Assembly (NCBI GenBank): GCA_037951105.1
Contig: JBAMJV010001865.1
Coordinates: 124,001-188,000 of the forward strand
DNA length: 64,000 nt
Direction of reading: 5' to 3'
DNA from: Echinarachnius parma
Lineage: Eukaryota > Echinodermata > Echinoidea > Clypeasteroida > Echinarachniidae
Of this stretch, positions 45,647 through 57,039 are shown one piece after another. The translations under genes and the position numbers were made by a program. The notes under the pieces are model-generated. The model did no database searches and was not told the DNA's origin. It was given only the letters and a program-made list of their open reading frames with translations. Positions within the stretch are counted from its first letter, which is position 1, and each line of letters begins with the position of its first letter.

Positions 45647-45770
45647 AGGGATCTTGTAACATTTTAATAATCCTCAAAACTTCCTTGGAGCTCTAGCGGT
45701 TCCCAAATACCTCATTGCATTCGTATTACGATTACCAATAGAAGCATGGAACAGGTTTCAATTTCTCCTA
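45647..45770 (-). mobile_element. TTAA family B fragment abutting family C
   Basis: AGGGATCTTGTAACATTTTA, AATCCTCAAAACTTCCTTGG, AGCGGTTCCCAAATACCTC and ATGGAACAGGTTTCAATTT follow the 3' half of family B read on the opposite strand; the other half is missing. Confidence 0.75.
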
Positions 45771-45956
45771 GAGCTGTTGTATATATATGTGTTATATATG
45801 TACATAAATTACGGTATCTGTCAAATTAGTCATTCTCTTTTGTGTACACACTACGACTGAGTGACAGGAGAATGGGTATAGGTGAGAGACCGTTCACCTG
45901 TGATACCATCAGAAGCTGATAATAGATATATAGCGATAATAATTGGTGGAAACATT

Positions 45957-46761
45957 CTGGGCCCATATTCATAATAGGGGCCATCTAAAAAGTGTGTACA
46001 GGGGGGAGGGGGGGGGGGGGGGGGGGTGGGGGGTCAGTTTCGGACAATAATTTGCGTACATACTTTGTAGGTGGCCCCATATTTCGCTAGCTTAGGCCAT
46101 AAAAAATAAATTGTTGGATTGGCGTAACCCGCCCGTCCCTAAAAATACCGCCGACCCTAGATGTTTTTGCCGATTGCGATCAATATCGTTGTGTATATCG
46201 AAGCGAAAAAATTGCTATTGCCTGAGTATCGCGCTGCATTTGCGATCGATATATTTGCTGCACTAAAAACCCGGAAGTGTTGCGATATCGCTTTTTCCCC
46301 GCGAGGCGATGAAGGCGCGAATATATACTGTATACAGTACATGCAATGTACCGTACGTATACGCGGTACCGAATACCCCGCGGTACCTATGCAGCGCATG
46401 CATGTACAATGTTTATGCCGCCGGCCAGGGCCAGCATGCATATCTGCATATAAAAAAAAGTAAAAAAAAAAAAAAAAAAAATCCCGACCGACCTACCCTA
46501 ATTTTTGGTTGCCCGTTACGCCAATCAAACAAATTTTTTTTTTTGGCCTTAGTTGCATGCTATAGCTATTTTTGGATGGTGTGGTAAGAGTTTACACTTC
46601 TTAGTTGCTAACTAGGGTTAATTTAGTGGGCAGCTAATTAAGGCTTACCTAGCTTACATTTGATGGGGACTAGGAAAACTGTTTCTTGCTCACTAAACCA
46701 TATCATTTGAAATACACTGAGTGCGGAACTAAGCTAGCAGGGTTTTATGATTATGGGCCCA
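45957..46761. mobile_element. Composite of three nested TIR elements
   Basis: Outer: CTGGGCCCATATTCATAATA with TTATGATTATGGGCCCAG. Second (about 45978-46078): GGGGCCATCTAAAAAGTGTG with TACTTTGTAGGTGGCCCC around a G run. Third (about 46093-46550): TAGGCCATAAAAAATAAATT..GGATTGGCGTAAC with GTTACGCCAATC..TTTTGGCC, enclosing CpG-rich palindromic DNA (GTATACTGTATAC-like, CGCGGTACC words). Exact target duplications not resolved. Confidence 0.7.
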
Positions 46762-46764
46762 GGT

Positions 46765-47340
46765 AATTGGCATGTAAGGTGACTCACAAATCCAAATTTA
46801 AAATCAATTTTTACACTCAGGGGGGTATCATATTACTCATCTATAAAATGTACAATACAAACACAAAATATATGAATATATAAACACATTGTACTCTGGT
46901 AATTGAAGAATGACACATATTATTAACCCTAATTTCATTAATTTTTCATGTTTAGAGGACATTTCTCAGGATCAGGCAGATAATTCTTTAGTTTGCAATG
47001 GATGCAAACGGATGCATCCACACAATATACTTCTGGTACAGACATTATCCAAAGCATACAGCACAAGTGCTGTATTATAGTAATTGGTACACTGAGTGAC
47101 ACATTGCTAATTAGCTTTAGCTGCATTAATTGTTTAATCAAATTAGAGTGTATTACTCATGATCTGGACAGGTTTATTCCGCTTCAGACAAAACAGGTTT
47201 ATATAATAGCAACTTTTGCCAGTTGCAATGACAATTCCGAGTCATTTACACATGTATGCTTGAGAGCATTGTTCATTAAATGGCCAAAAGCAAATAATAA
47301 AACAAATACAATATTTAGTCCTGTTATTAGGTTAAACATA
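46765..47340. other. Unannotated AT-rich DNA
   Basis: Overlapping open frames at about 46940-47355 on both strands show no recognisable protein. Confidence 0.4.
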
Positions 47341-47344
47341 AATG

Positions 47345-47545
47345 CAATGGCATAGCTATGGTAGGGGGGGGGGGGGGGAGCTTATGCCCCCAATAATTTG
47401 TACCCAAACAATACAAACATAGGGCACACATCAACAATAATACAACAAAAACAGCAAAGAAAATTTATAAGGGGAAAATCCTGTACAAAAAGAGTGCGCC
47501 CCAAATCAGTTGCGTGCCCCAAAATTAGTCCCAATCAGCGTAACC
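47345..47545. repeat. Fragment of the CAGTGGTATAGC hAT-like family
   Basis: CAATGGCATAGCTATGGTAG, G run, GGGGAAAATCCT, GCGCCCCAAATCAGTTGCGTG and CCAATCAG parallel 21182-21340. Confidence 0.65.
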
Positions 47546-47549
47546 TAAG

Positions 47550-48205
47550 AAATTTGACCTCACAGTTTTGTTCATGATCAAAAGCGAATAGTGACATTCT
47601 GAAATCTATCATATATCTGTACAACAGGTCATTGAATTATGTTTTCATTGCTCACTTCGATTTACTAATTTTGAATTATTCGACAATGATACCGGATCTG
47701 CAATTAAAGATATCTATATATAAAAAACACAATACAGAACATATATAGGGATAAAATATATACAAAGCCCAGTACATTGCCCCAGTCATTGGTTCATTGA
47801 CATTGTTCAATTAGGCATGACATATCAATGGCAATGGCAAATTGATTCTATTGAGGTTTTTGATTAAATCTGTGATTGTTATTATTTGTTCACATGATTA
47901 CTTTGAACCTTACAGTCATATTTACATGTATGTTAGGGGGCTTTTAATTTCAGGGGCAGCTAATGAGCGATGATTTACCGTCCAAAATGAATATGGCAAA
48001 AGGGGGTCCATGAACTTTGCTAAATTCAAATAAAAATCACAGTTTGGAGCTTTCACATATCCCTTGTACCTTGTTGTTCGGCTTGTGGTAACAGACAAAT
48101 GAAATAGGTTTGGATTAAATGTCTTGAGATAGTGATGATTGAATGAAAGGGAATTCATGAACGATTTTCTATCGTAGTGAAAATCGTGGGCAGAAGGTGA
48201 TACAA
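47550..48205. other. Unannotated AT-rich DNA
   Basis: No recognised feature. Confidence 0.35.
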
Positions 48206-48214
48206 TCTTGCATA

Positions 48215-48325
48215 AAATAATAATAATAATAATGGTTATTAATAATAATAATAATGGTTATTAATAATAATAATAATGGTTATTAATAATAACAACGGTT
48301 AATAATAATAACAGTTATTAAAAAA
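48215..48325. repeat. Compound ATT/GGTTATT minisatellite
   Basis: (AAT)5 followed by GGTTATT repeats as a higher-order unit of about 28 bp, three full copies then degenerate ones. Confidence 0.9.
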
Positions 48326-48329
48326 AATA

Positions 48330-48898
48330 ATTGTTCAATTTTGTCACAGGGTAAAAAGTATTCCTTTTCTAAGAAACTATCGCACATCATTCAGACAAAT
48401 TTTACAGTGATATTGGTTAGATTAAAGGCTCAAATATCACTTTTTGAAAAATTGTTTGATTATATTTAAACATTTGAGAACTGACCCACTGATATTTACG
48501 GCTTTGGTCTATGTGTTAAAACACAATCAGAGCAACTGCAATGTGTATTAAGATAATCTTCAACTGCACTTGAAACAGTTGAAAAATATGATCCTTCGCT
48601 TCTATGCTTTTATAATCTCATTTATATGTATTTTGCAGGTAGCTGTGTCTTGTAAAAAACCTCATAGATCTGATTAGTAAATATTGGCTTTTAGCCATTT
48701 GCCAAAGACAAGAGCAAGCTAGCATCTCAGGATCAAATTCCCTGCAAAAATGCATGCGCAAAGATGAAATATGAACTTGAATAAGTTTTTTAGTTGCTTC
48801 TTTACACTGCCATATTTACAGGCAGCTGAAGGTTTTTGAAGTGTGGCGAGAGAGCTTGCGGTTCTTGCCGTCGAAGCAGGTAACTTGTGGCTAGGTCT
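48330..48898. other. Unannotated AT-rich DNA
   Basis: No recognised feature. Confidence 0.35.
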
Positions 48899-48906
48899 AC
48901 ACCCAT

Positions 48907-49092
48907 CAGTGAAGAAAAATACATCTGGGGACTCGGGGCGAATTTGCCCCTGAAACGCCAAAAAAAAGAGCCCCCCAAAAGCATGAAAGAGCCCCAAAAT
49001 TTGTGCATAGAGTTCAATGCAAAACTAATTTTTGAGTGCTAGCTTGAAAAATAGGCCCCTGATATTTAAAATGTTTTTGTTTTCTCCCCCTG
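48907..49092 (-). mobile_element. ACGGGGGC-family element with near-perfect 8-bp target duplication
   Basis: CAGTGAAGAAAAATACATCT to TTTTCTCCCCCTG, 186 bp, flanked by ACACCCAT (48899-48906) and GCACCCAT (49093-49100). The interior is the inverse of 15880-16079 (GCTAGCTTGAAAAATAGGCC, AGAGTTCAATGCAAAAC). Confidence 0.8.
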
Positions 49093-49158
49093 GCACCCAT
49101 TTTGTGTACCCCCATTTTGTCTACTAGCAAAACTAGAATGTAGAAGGTTAGGATAAAG

Positions 49159-49620
49159 CAGGGCTCGATGCTAGCTATTATAGCCCACTCGCCCGGGGCA
49201 AGTAAAAGTTGATATCGGGCAAGTAAAATTTCATCAATGATGTAGCCTGGTTGCCAGAATGGGCACCTAAATTATTGGTCATCTTTGCAAGAAAAATGTA
49301 ATTCCTTATGTTTAAATCCTGAATCTAGAAGTAAGCGGGCTAGTAAAGTTTCTGTTTGGGCAGGTAAAATGAGAACATTTAGGATATAAGTTGCTCGAGG
49401 GGCTAGTTAACAAAAAAAGTAAGTGTAGAGGCTTAGATAATACTATTTGTACTCATAAAATAAAGGCATCATGGGGTTTCACAACATGCAAAAACTTAGA
49501 AGCTTCAGGGTCTTTGCCCCCTGCACCCCCACCATGGGTGTTATCCCCTGCACCCCCACTAGGGGCCCTACGCTACGTCGGGTCCCAGGACCCCCTTCCA
49601 ATGTGCGTTCAGTTTTCTGA
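49159..49620. repeat. CAGGGCTC-family related segment and C-rich tail
   Basis: GCAGGGCTCGATGCTAGC, CTCGCCCGGGGCAAGTAAAA and AGTAAGCGGGCTAGTAAAGT resemble 5082-5881. 49505-49605 is C-rich with two GCACCCCCAC units. No right border. Confidence 0.5.
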
Positions 49621-49624
49621 CTTT

Positions 49625-50098
49625 CAAATGTTGGCATCATGTACATATAGCTGACCAAATGAAACGTGGACCAATTTATGAGTGCAGACCGAGCTGACGA
49701 ACATAAACCATGCCGAATTTGTCATCTTTGCGGCAAACACTTCAGCGGCGGCGCGGCGGCATGGGTTGACATTTCTCATCCTCTTTGTTTCAGAACTATC
49801 TTGTCCTAATAGCGTCAAGGGGGGAAAAAGAAATCCATTTATATGCTTTACTCTTCGTTCGTTTGCGAATACCATTGCTGAAAAAGTCATGAGTGTTTTG
49901 TTTGCACAAATGGCAGGGAGAGATGGCGAGAGATTGGGGATATGATAACCGTTTTTACATGTTTGATTTACTTTTCATCCATTTTCACCTTTTCAAGATT
50001 GAAATTTACGTTGTACTGTATATATACCTTGTGGCTTTGGCATTGATGGATTAAATTCAAAGATATTCATTATGACTACCAAGGTTTAAGTGAAAATG
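49625..50098. other. Unannotated region
   Basis: Open frames on both strands at about 49624-49945 with a short GC-rich patch (GCGGCGGCGCGGCGGC); no recognised domain or splice context. Confidence 0.4.
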
Positions 50099-50099
50099 A

Positions 50100-50445
50100 T
50101 AGCTGTGATGATGATTATGATAATAGTGGTAATTACATTTGTATGTTGTCAATGATGGTGATAATGATGAAGGTGATGATATTGATGATTGATATTGATG
50201 ATGATTAATATGATATGATAGTGATAGTGATGATGATGATGAGGATGATGATGATGATGATAATTATTATGATAATGATGGTGATGAGGATACTGATTAT
50301 GATAATGGTGACAATAATGGGGACATACAATTTTCACATAATTTTCACACATCACTCAATGGACGTATCAGATTACAGAAATTATACAAATGTTATCAAC
50401 CATTTGCCAGTTTTTGCTCATATCAACAAGGTTACTAGATCCATT
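50100..50445. repeat. GAT-rich low-complexity DNA and diverged TTAA family B end
   Basis: 50100-50330 is mostly GAT/GGTGAT/GATAAT. 50335-50445 (TTTTCACACATCACTCAATGG, ATCAACAAGGTTACTAGATC) matches the end of family B. Confidence 0.65.
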
Positions 50446-50449
50446 TCAC

Positions 50450-51165
50450 CTACATCTACCTATGGTTTATGAACAGGCATGTTATTGAATATACACACTC
50501 AGCTGAGAGCTACATATAATTCAAGAAATTAGTGATTAAATTCACTAATCAAAATCAATAAGTACATATGAACCAGGTAATTTGGGCTATTCAAATCAAT
50601 AAAGAAATGTAGTTACATGGACGGTAGATGTAATTAATCCCATTAAAATGTTCAAGTGCATATGTACACATGTTTGTGTTGTACCAAGTGCATTTGATTG
50701 ACATTCCGACTTTCTTCATATCTAATCATGATTTCCATTGCAAATGATTCAAGTCGTACAATATTTGTAATGTATATTTTACAAATATACATGCATGCAA
50801 TTGCAGAACTGTATACATTCCATCTTAAAATCCAAATCTTCAATGCACAGTAGATAAGTGTATTCAGCTGATAGATATTATGCAATCTTTGCCCAAATAG
50901 ACGAAAACAAACAGAGAAAACAAATCTGCTTGTATTTAAGAACTAAAAAGGATTTAAATTGTACCACGTCTTGCTAATGTATGTACATGTACACAGTTCT
51001 AAGCAAATTCCTGCCTTTAAAAAAGTTCATAAACGTTGCCAGTCCATAATTAAAACTTGTGATGTTTGAGGTGATAAATTGTACAAATATTTATGATTTT
51101 TAGATTGGGTACTTTTTCAATCTGATGGATATCACAAAATATTTCACATAATACCCTGTGGTAAT
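50450..51165. other. Unannotated AT-rich DNA
   Basis: No recognised feature. Confidence 0.35.
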
Positions 51166-51169
51166 TTTA

Positions 51170-51250
51170 AGGGCTACCGACTGATTTCAGGGGGCTATTT
51201 AGAAAATTAGGGGGCAAAATCGCCCTCAGCCCCCGTATATTTCCTACCAT
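51170..51250. repeat. ACGGGGGC-family fragment
   Basis: GGGGGCTATTTAGAAAATTA, GGGGGCAAAATCGCCCTCAG and CCCCCGTATATTTCCTACC. Confidence 0.6.
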
Positions 51251-51254
51251 GCAT

Positions 51255-52180
51255 ATTTTGCTATTGCTGATCGCTGCCTTTAAGGAAAGTTCAAGAACGT
51301 TGCCATTCCGCCAGTCCACAATTAGACGCATTTAGCGTGATGATGGGGCGTTTTCACCTCGGGGTGAGCGAGGCAACTTGGATGATAGGAGTACCATCTG
51401 GCATTAGATGCCAGTCATATATATAGACGCCCCCCCTGGTATAAGGACGTGATGACACGCTGGATTACTGCGCTTTTTTCACGAACATCTAAGGTCATGA
51501 AGACACATTGGTGGGATTATAGTTTGTATTACAGTCATGTAAGGTCGCGACAATGCAATGGATCACATAGTGCATACCGTAGTACATGAATGATTTTGAT
51601 AGTAGTATAACATGCATTTGCTGTAGACCCCAGCCCTATTATTTACAGGACCTGTCCTGCATGGGTTAAGGTCTCTTGAATCTCTTCCTCATTAAATACA
51701 ACCTAAAATGTTAACTTTTTATTTTTAGAAGATGGTGACATGTTTAGTTAAATATGGAAAGAAGTAAATTTTAATCAACATCTAAATTAATGAAAATATA
51801 TGTTGGATGCAAATAAAAATGCTCACTTTTTACCTGTAAAATAAAGGCAAAAGTTAAGGCACGTTGAAATGAGCGTTCCACAAGGATCTAAGGTTATGAT
51901 GATACAGTAGTCAACAGTGTGTTTCATGAAATTTGAGGTTCTGATCTGATGATGCGATGGATTAGAGCTGTGTTTCACCAAGGTCCCTGTCATTAAAAGC
52001 GTATCAAAATGCACCAGCTTCACCCCAAATGAGGGCAAAAGATTGAGTGATGTGTAGAGGAATTTTGTAAAGGTTAATTAGAAGTTGACCCCGATAGTAC
52101 ATGATGATGGGATTTGTTCTCCCCCTTTTCAAGCTTTTTAGTTTAGTCAAAGGTACATAGTTTTCAATTCTATATTAGGT
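51255..52180. other. Unannotated region with local duplication
   Basis: AACGTTGCCA.TCC.CCAGTCCA.AATTA at 51296 echoes 51033 (AACGTTGCCAGTCCATAATTA). No gene. Confidence 0.4.
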
Positions 52181-52187
52181 GCCTTAA

Positions 52188-52605
52188 AGGGGACCACCAG
52201 GCAAAGAACAACACATAATTATTTGTTTTGGTACCGTTTTGTGATATCAAATAGATACCCAACATTTTGCAAAGGGTTGTGTAATTCATAATCAAAGCAA
52301 TTAATTTCCACCACTTACGGAACCACTACTATTTCCTGGTTCCGTATGGGCCAAACATTTGCGAGTGCGCCAATGCTATTCACGCGTACGTTCGGAGACA
52401 ATAGAATCCTGGGCGATTCGTTCGCTCTGCACAAAGAAGTCTCGTACATGCAGACCCATGAATGCATCCTTCAGAATGGTGATGCGTTTTCCAATTATAC
52501 ATATTTTTTTCTGGACACATATTTTTGAGAACTTGATGATGGAATGGAATACTAAAGATGTTACCTTTCATTTATAAGAATATTATTTTTGGGTGGTGGT
52601 ACCCT
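52188..52605 (-). mobile_element. TTAA-class MITE, family C copy 3
   Basis: AGGGGACCACCAGGCAAAGA to TTGGGTGGTGGTACCCT, 418 bp, between TTAA at 52184-52187 and 52606-52609. Inverse of 29601-30031. The interior contains TTCACGCGTACGTTCGGAG and GGTTCCGTATGGGCCAAACA. Confidence 0.9.
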
Positions 52606-52789
52606 TTAAGTTAACTGAAGTTGGAGAAATATTCATCTTAAATAAATTCATAATATCTATAAACATGCCTATATATGATTATGATTTTACTTTCGACATT
52701 TATTCGTCACAAATAATGTGATGGGGTAACAAAATCTGTAACCATTTGGAGAAGTTTTTATTCTTTAACATATATCTCCCGAGACATAA

Positions 52790-55700
52790 GGGCAATTCCG
52801 TATGAGAGAAGGCAAAAACACCACATCTCAAAGTTGAGCAATCTTCCCTAAATCAAACTGTTATCGATAGAGGAAAACTTGAATTTTAGGAAACTGAAAA
52901 CCATTTGTGTATAGCTCTATTGGTTTTGCAAATATTTCTGCTTGAATTGAACAGAAATTTATGACCTTTTATTCATAAATCAGCTTCATTTCATGAAAAT
53001 GAAGTAAATCTTTTAATTCAATGATTGTTTATGCTCTTTTTCTCATATTTTCCATACAATGTAGCAACAATCACTAATTGTAAAGCATGGGCAGTAACTT
53101 CATTGCATTTTTTTTTGGAGAAATTTTTGAAATCTATGCATATTTGATCGTAATTCCGTTACGATAAAACGTAATAAGTTTTCCTCAATATCTTATTACT
53201 TGTTCTTTAGTCATGTCATTGTGAATTCTCTTCCTTCACCACAGTCCTAAGAACTTCCAACATAATTTTCTGAAATAATGTCACTACTTTTTCCAAAATT
53301 GGCGTAACGGTATTAGTAATTCCGTTACGTAACGGAATTACACGCACATGGTTTGTAAGGTATTGAATGATATTGCTGAAAAAAAAAAAAAATTCTTGTT
53401 CTCAATGTAGAAATACCCTTTAAATAGCATGAACTGTAGCCATGTAGACAATACGTCATTATACAAGTACTGTACAATGTTACTTTATGTGACTCATTGT
53501 ACCCACATGCTTCATATTGCATCAATGGTGATTTAACTAAATTGATACACGATAGATAATTTCTCTAATGTCTCCATGAACATAATAGAGATGATAATGT
53601 TCTATCATTAAATAAGTTTCCAGCAAGAACCACTTGACTGAAATTATGAAGATGCAGCAGATTCATGTTTGTACTTTAGAAAGGGAAAAACAAAAACAAT
53701 ACAATTTTTTGTTAAATATCCAGTGATTAGTATGACACTGGTGCTACATTTGTTTTCTCACATTAATTTACATTCATGTATTTTAAGATATAAATCATAC
53801 CTTCAACTTTCAAGGAGATTTAATATTACTAATTTTGTAATTGTACGTAGATTTGAATATCATTGATCAGTTAAAGGCTCATAACTTATCATTAATTATG
53901 TAAATTTGTATTAAACTGAAGCATATAAAATTAAACATAAATACACAATAGGCTTCAAGATATTCAAAACTAAACATAATACAGGCTAAGATACACATGT
54001 TTTATTCATTATCATAAAGTCAGAAAACATTGAGTGTTCAGTGTGCTTCTGTATGCAGATCAAAGAAGAATGATGTACAAAGTATTTGCATTTTCAAATG
54101 GGAATTCCTAAAGGTGTCTTTTTGGCAATTCCATATTTATATTTTATATGCCAACTTTTTGTTTGAGGATCATACACGTTCATATCCGATATACATCTAT
54201 ACACGTATTTCATGGAATGGATGAAAACGCATTCCAAATTGATTTAAGAGTAAATTAAGATCAATTTAGGATGAATTTTTTAAAGAATAATTTTAGAATA
54301 TAACAAGAGTTTATATAACAAATCTCGATTTTCTTGTAATTCTGTTACGCACACACATAACTTCAGGATTTGTTCTGGTCCTTTAAATGTAAGAGCTTGT
54401 GATGAACAATGCATACACATTCTTTACTAATGACTATAAGCAGAAAAGCAGAAAAATGTAACCAAGAAATTGCATTTTCATGGGTGGATTTCACAGGCGT
54501 AATTCTGTTACAGTGACATTCGTTTGTCTTAAGGTAATTTCAGAGGTTAAAATAGATCATTTCTGGAAAAAAAGATGTACCAAAATCAAGTTTGTAACTT
54601 AAATGATAAGTTTTGTATTACCAATGAAGAATTTTTTGTGGTAGCTTTTGCAGAAAATCATTACATACTTAGTGTTGAATGAAAGACCCCTTTCCGTTAT
54701 GATTGTATTTTGGTCTCTGGACGCTACAGTGTTACAGATTTGTAACAATCTTGGGTTCTGTTGTACAGTATTGGTCAAAATAAACTAACCCCCCTAACGT
54801 TTGTGTGCAGTAATCCCTATCTGATACTGTACCTCTAGTACCCCTGCCAGTTATTAAAGTTTTAAAAACTGTGAAAGTGAAAGGAATTTTAAATATGATT
54901 AAGAAAACAGAGCTAAAAATCACTTATTTGTCATTCTGTAACAGTGGAATTACCCATTCACAATGCATTTCCATTCACACAGATTTCCAATATTCAGGAA
55001 GTTTACGAGGCTTTTATAGCATTGAAAGATGAATGATTTGACCTGTTTGTGATTTGTAATTGTTTAAATGTTGCTTGATATTGATTATGTGCAGTTATTT
55101 AGCATTTCACATAATGTAGTACATTTTTTTTTCACAATTTAACCATTTTTCTTGAAGTAAAGGAAAAATTCTAAAATGTTGCTTTTTTTTCCTTCAAATA
55201 TGGTTATTATTGTCAAATTATTGATTTTTGAAAAGTATTGAAGCTAAAATGTGAATTCTTTGTTGTTCATGTACCGATTTGTCGAAAAATTGATTTCACT
55301 GCTTAAGTTGTGTAATTCCGTTACACACATTAGTGGACATAGTTCCTAGGATTTTTCTTTTATTAAATTGATGCAATCCTTTTTAATTTCTTGCCTACTA
55401 ATATGAAGCTGAAAATAAACCGAAATAAAGCTGGATTTTAGCAATATTTTTTTCAAATTTCACTCTTATTTGTATTTTGGCCATATTTTCATTTATTTTA
55501 CACATAACAAGTTCAAAAATTGCTTTACAGATATGTCAAATTATGGTTTATATTCAAGTGCTAGATAGCCTTGATGTTTGCATTAGCATGTAAGAAAAGT
55601 TGAGTGCAAAATAATTGAGTTTTCCTTGTAACTTTCAGAGATGTAATTCCGTTACAAATTTGTGTAATTCCGTTACAGTGGTCTTTTTTCAAAAAAGTGA

Positions 55701-56070
55701 ATTTGTGAACTTGTCATTGTGTTGTTTATGAACGTACTTGTTCCAAAATGAAGTTGACATTATCAAGATACATAAAAAAAATACACAAAAAATACATAAA
55801 ATCAGTTTCAAAGTGTCTTATATTTCAGAGAAACTCAACGCAAACTTGTAGCAAAAAAAAAACTCCATTCTCCGGTAATTCCGTTACGGTCACACATATT
55901 GGTCTAGTGTGCAACAACACATGGAAGATATAAAACCATTTCCCTGTCATGTTGTAGCCTGGTTACCCGTGCAACTTATATAAGTATCAAAATCTACTTA
56001 AGTCATGAGAATATTGCGCAGGGAATGAAATAATAAGCAAAAAACGTCTCTGAATGTAATTCCGTTATGG
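52790..56070. repeat. Cluster of GTAATTCCGTTAC motifs in AT-rich DNA
   Basis: Exact 13-mers at 53150, 53316, 55312, 55643, 55664 and 55875, and inverse at 53329. One-base variants at 54336, 54499 (TTCTG) and 56056 (TTAT). Looser ones at 54936 (GTAACAGTGGAATTAC), 52792 and 53304. The 53316 and 53329 copies are back to back, making a perfect 26-bp palindrome. I saw none elsewhere in the window. No gene or TIR explains them. Confidence 0.75.
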
Positions 56071-56185
56071 TGGAATTGCCCATAAGCACCCCAAATATCA
56101 TGCTCGGTCATCAGCAGATAGAGGCAGTGGTAAATCACCGGGAGCACATGCCCTCGCTGTAAATAATATCGAAACAATAACAAAC

Positions 56186-56274
56186 ATGAGGGGGAAATCC
56201 TTTACGAAATAAAGCTGATATACATAAAGTGGATGCCCTCAAATAATATGGGTGCCCTCCCAGTCTGACACGCT
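56186..56274. repeat. Fragment of the CAGTGGTATAGC hAT-like family
   Basis: GAGGGGGAAATCCTTTACGA, ATACATAAAGTGGATGCCCT and GGTGCCCTCCCAGTCTGACA follow the 21240-21340 word order. Confidence 0.6.
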
Positions 56275-56514
56275 CAGGGAAAAAAAATACACGGGGGCGG
56301 CGGGCGAATTCGCCCCCGATTTTGGATTTTGGGGGATTTTTTATTGGATCGTGATCGAATGCCGATCAGATGATCACTTACAGCATTAGAGCTTAATAGA
56401 AGCCCCTGAAATTCGAATAAGAGCCCCGGAAATTTGTAGCCCCGGAGATGATAAAAGTAGCCCCCGAAAGTTGGAAAAGTAGCCCCCGAAATAGAAATAT
56501 TAATTTTTTCCCTG
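56275..56514. mobile_element. hAT-like MITE, ACGGGGGC family, exact 8-bp target duplication
   Basis: CAGGGAAAAAAAATACACGG to AATTTTTTCCCTG, 240 bp, flanked by GACACGCT at 56267-56274 and 56515-56522. The interior has repeated AGCCCC(C)G(A)AA words. Confidence 0.9.
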
Positions 56515-56539
56515 GACACGCTACACCAAGGGACTGAAG

Positions 56540-57035
56540 CAATGCACATGACTTTCTTAGGTTCAACTGATGAATTAGGATACAACCGAAATTCGCAAAG
56601 AAACAATGTATTTCCTCCCCCCAAAAGAATGCAAGATGTTATGAAGTATATATCTTCTTCAATTTAATATCACCATGGAAACCAGCAAAAAAGCAAAAAC
56701 GTTTTCTTCACTCACATCATGCCTGCACTCTTGGTCTCTGACCCCATTCCGTGCACGATTCATTCAGAAGCTCACAGATGGGAAAGGCATCATTCTAATT
56801 TGTAAATGATTGCAATTTATAGCCAGTTATCCTCATTACAATTGTTGCATGCTAATCGCTCTCCCAGTGCTTTAAAGGTACAGATGTACTATTAGCTTCA
56901 AATGTTTCATTAAAACAAAACAACATTACTCAGAAATCACTTTTAGTTTATTTAGATGGGGTTAATAAGGACATTCTGACTTCATTGATAACAAATTTGA
57001 CGTAGAACAGTTTGGTGTCTTTCATTAGTAGCAAA
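56540..57035. other. Unannotated region
   Basis: No recognised feature. Confidence 0.35.
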
Positions 57036-57039
57036 ACAC

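Larger units (their letters stand above)
45126..45905. repeat. Duplicated segment split by TTAA elements
   Basis: CAAATTAGTCATTCTCT..A.TGTGT, GAGTGACAGG.GAATAG and ATAGGTGAGAGAC.GTTC occur at 45130-45216 and 45824-45900. Family C and B elements lie between the copies. Confidence 0.75.

Noticed and set aside
46157-46463. Overlapping ~100-codon frames on both strands
   Set aside because: Lie inside the CpG-rich core of a nested TIR element; palindromic sequence makes both strands open; no domain.
49624-49945. Pair of ~88-codon frames on opposite strands
   Set aside because: GC-rich patch with few stops, no splice sites or similarity recognised.
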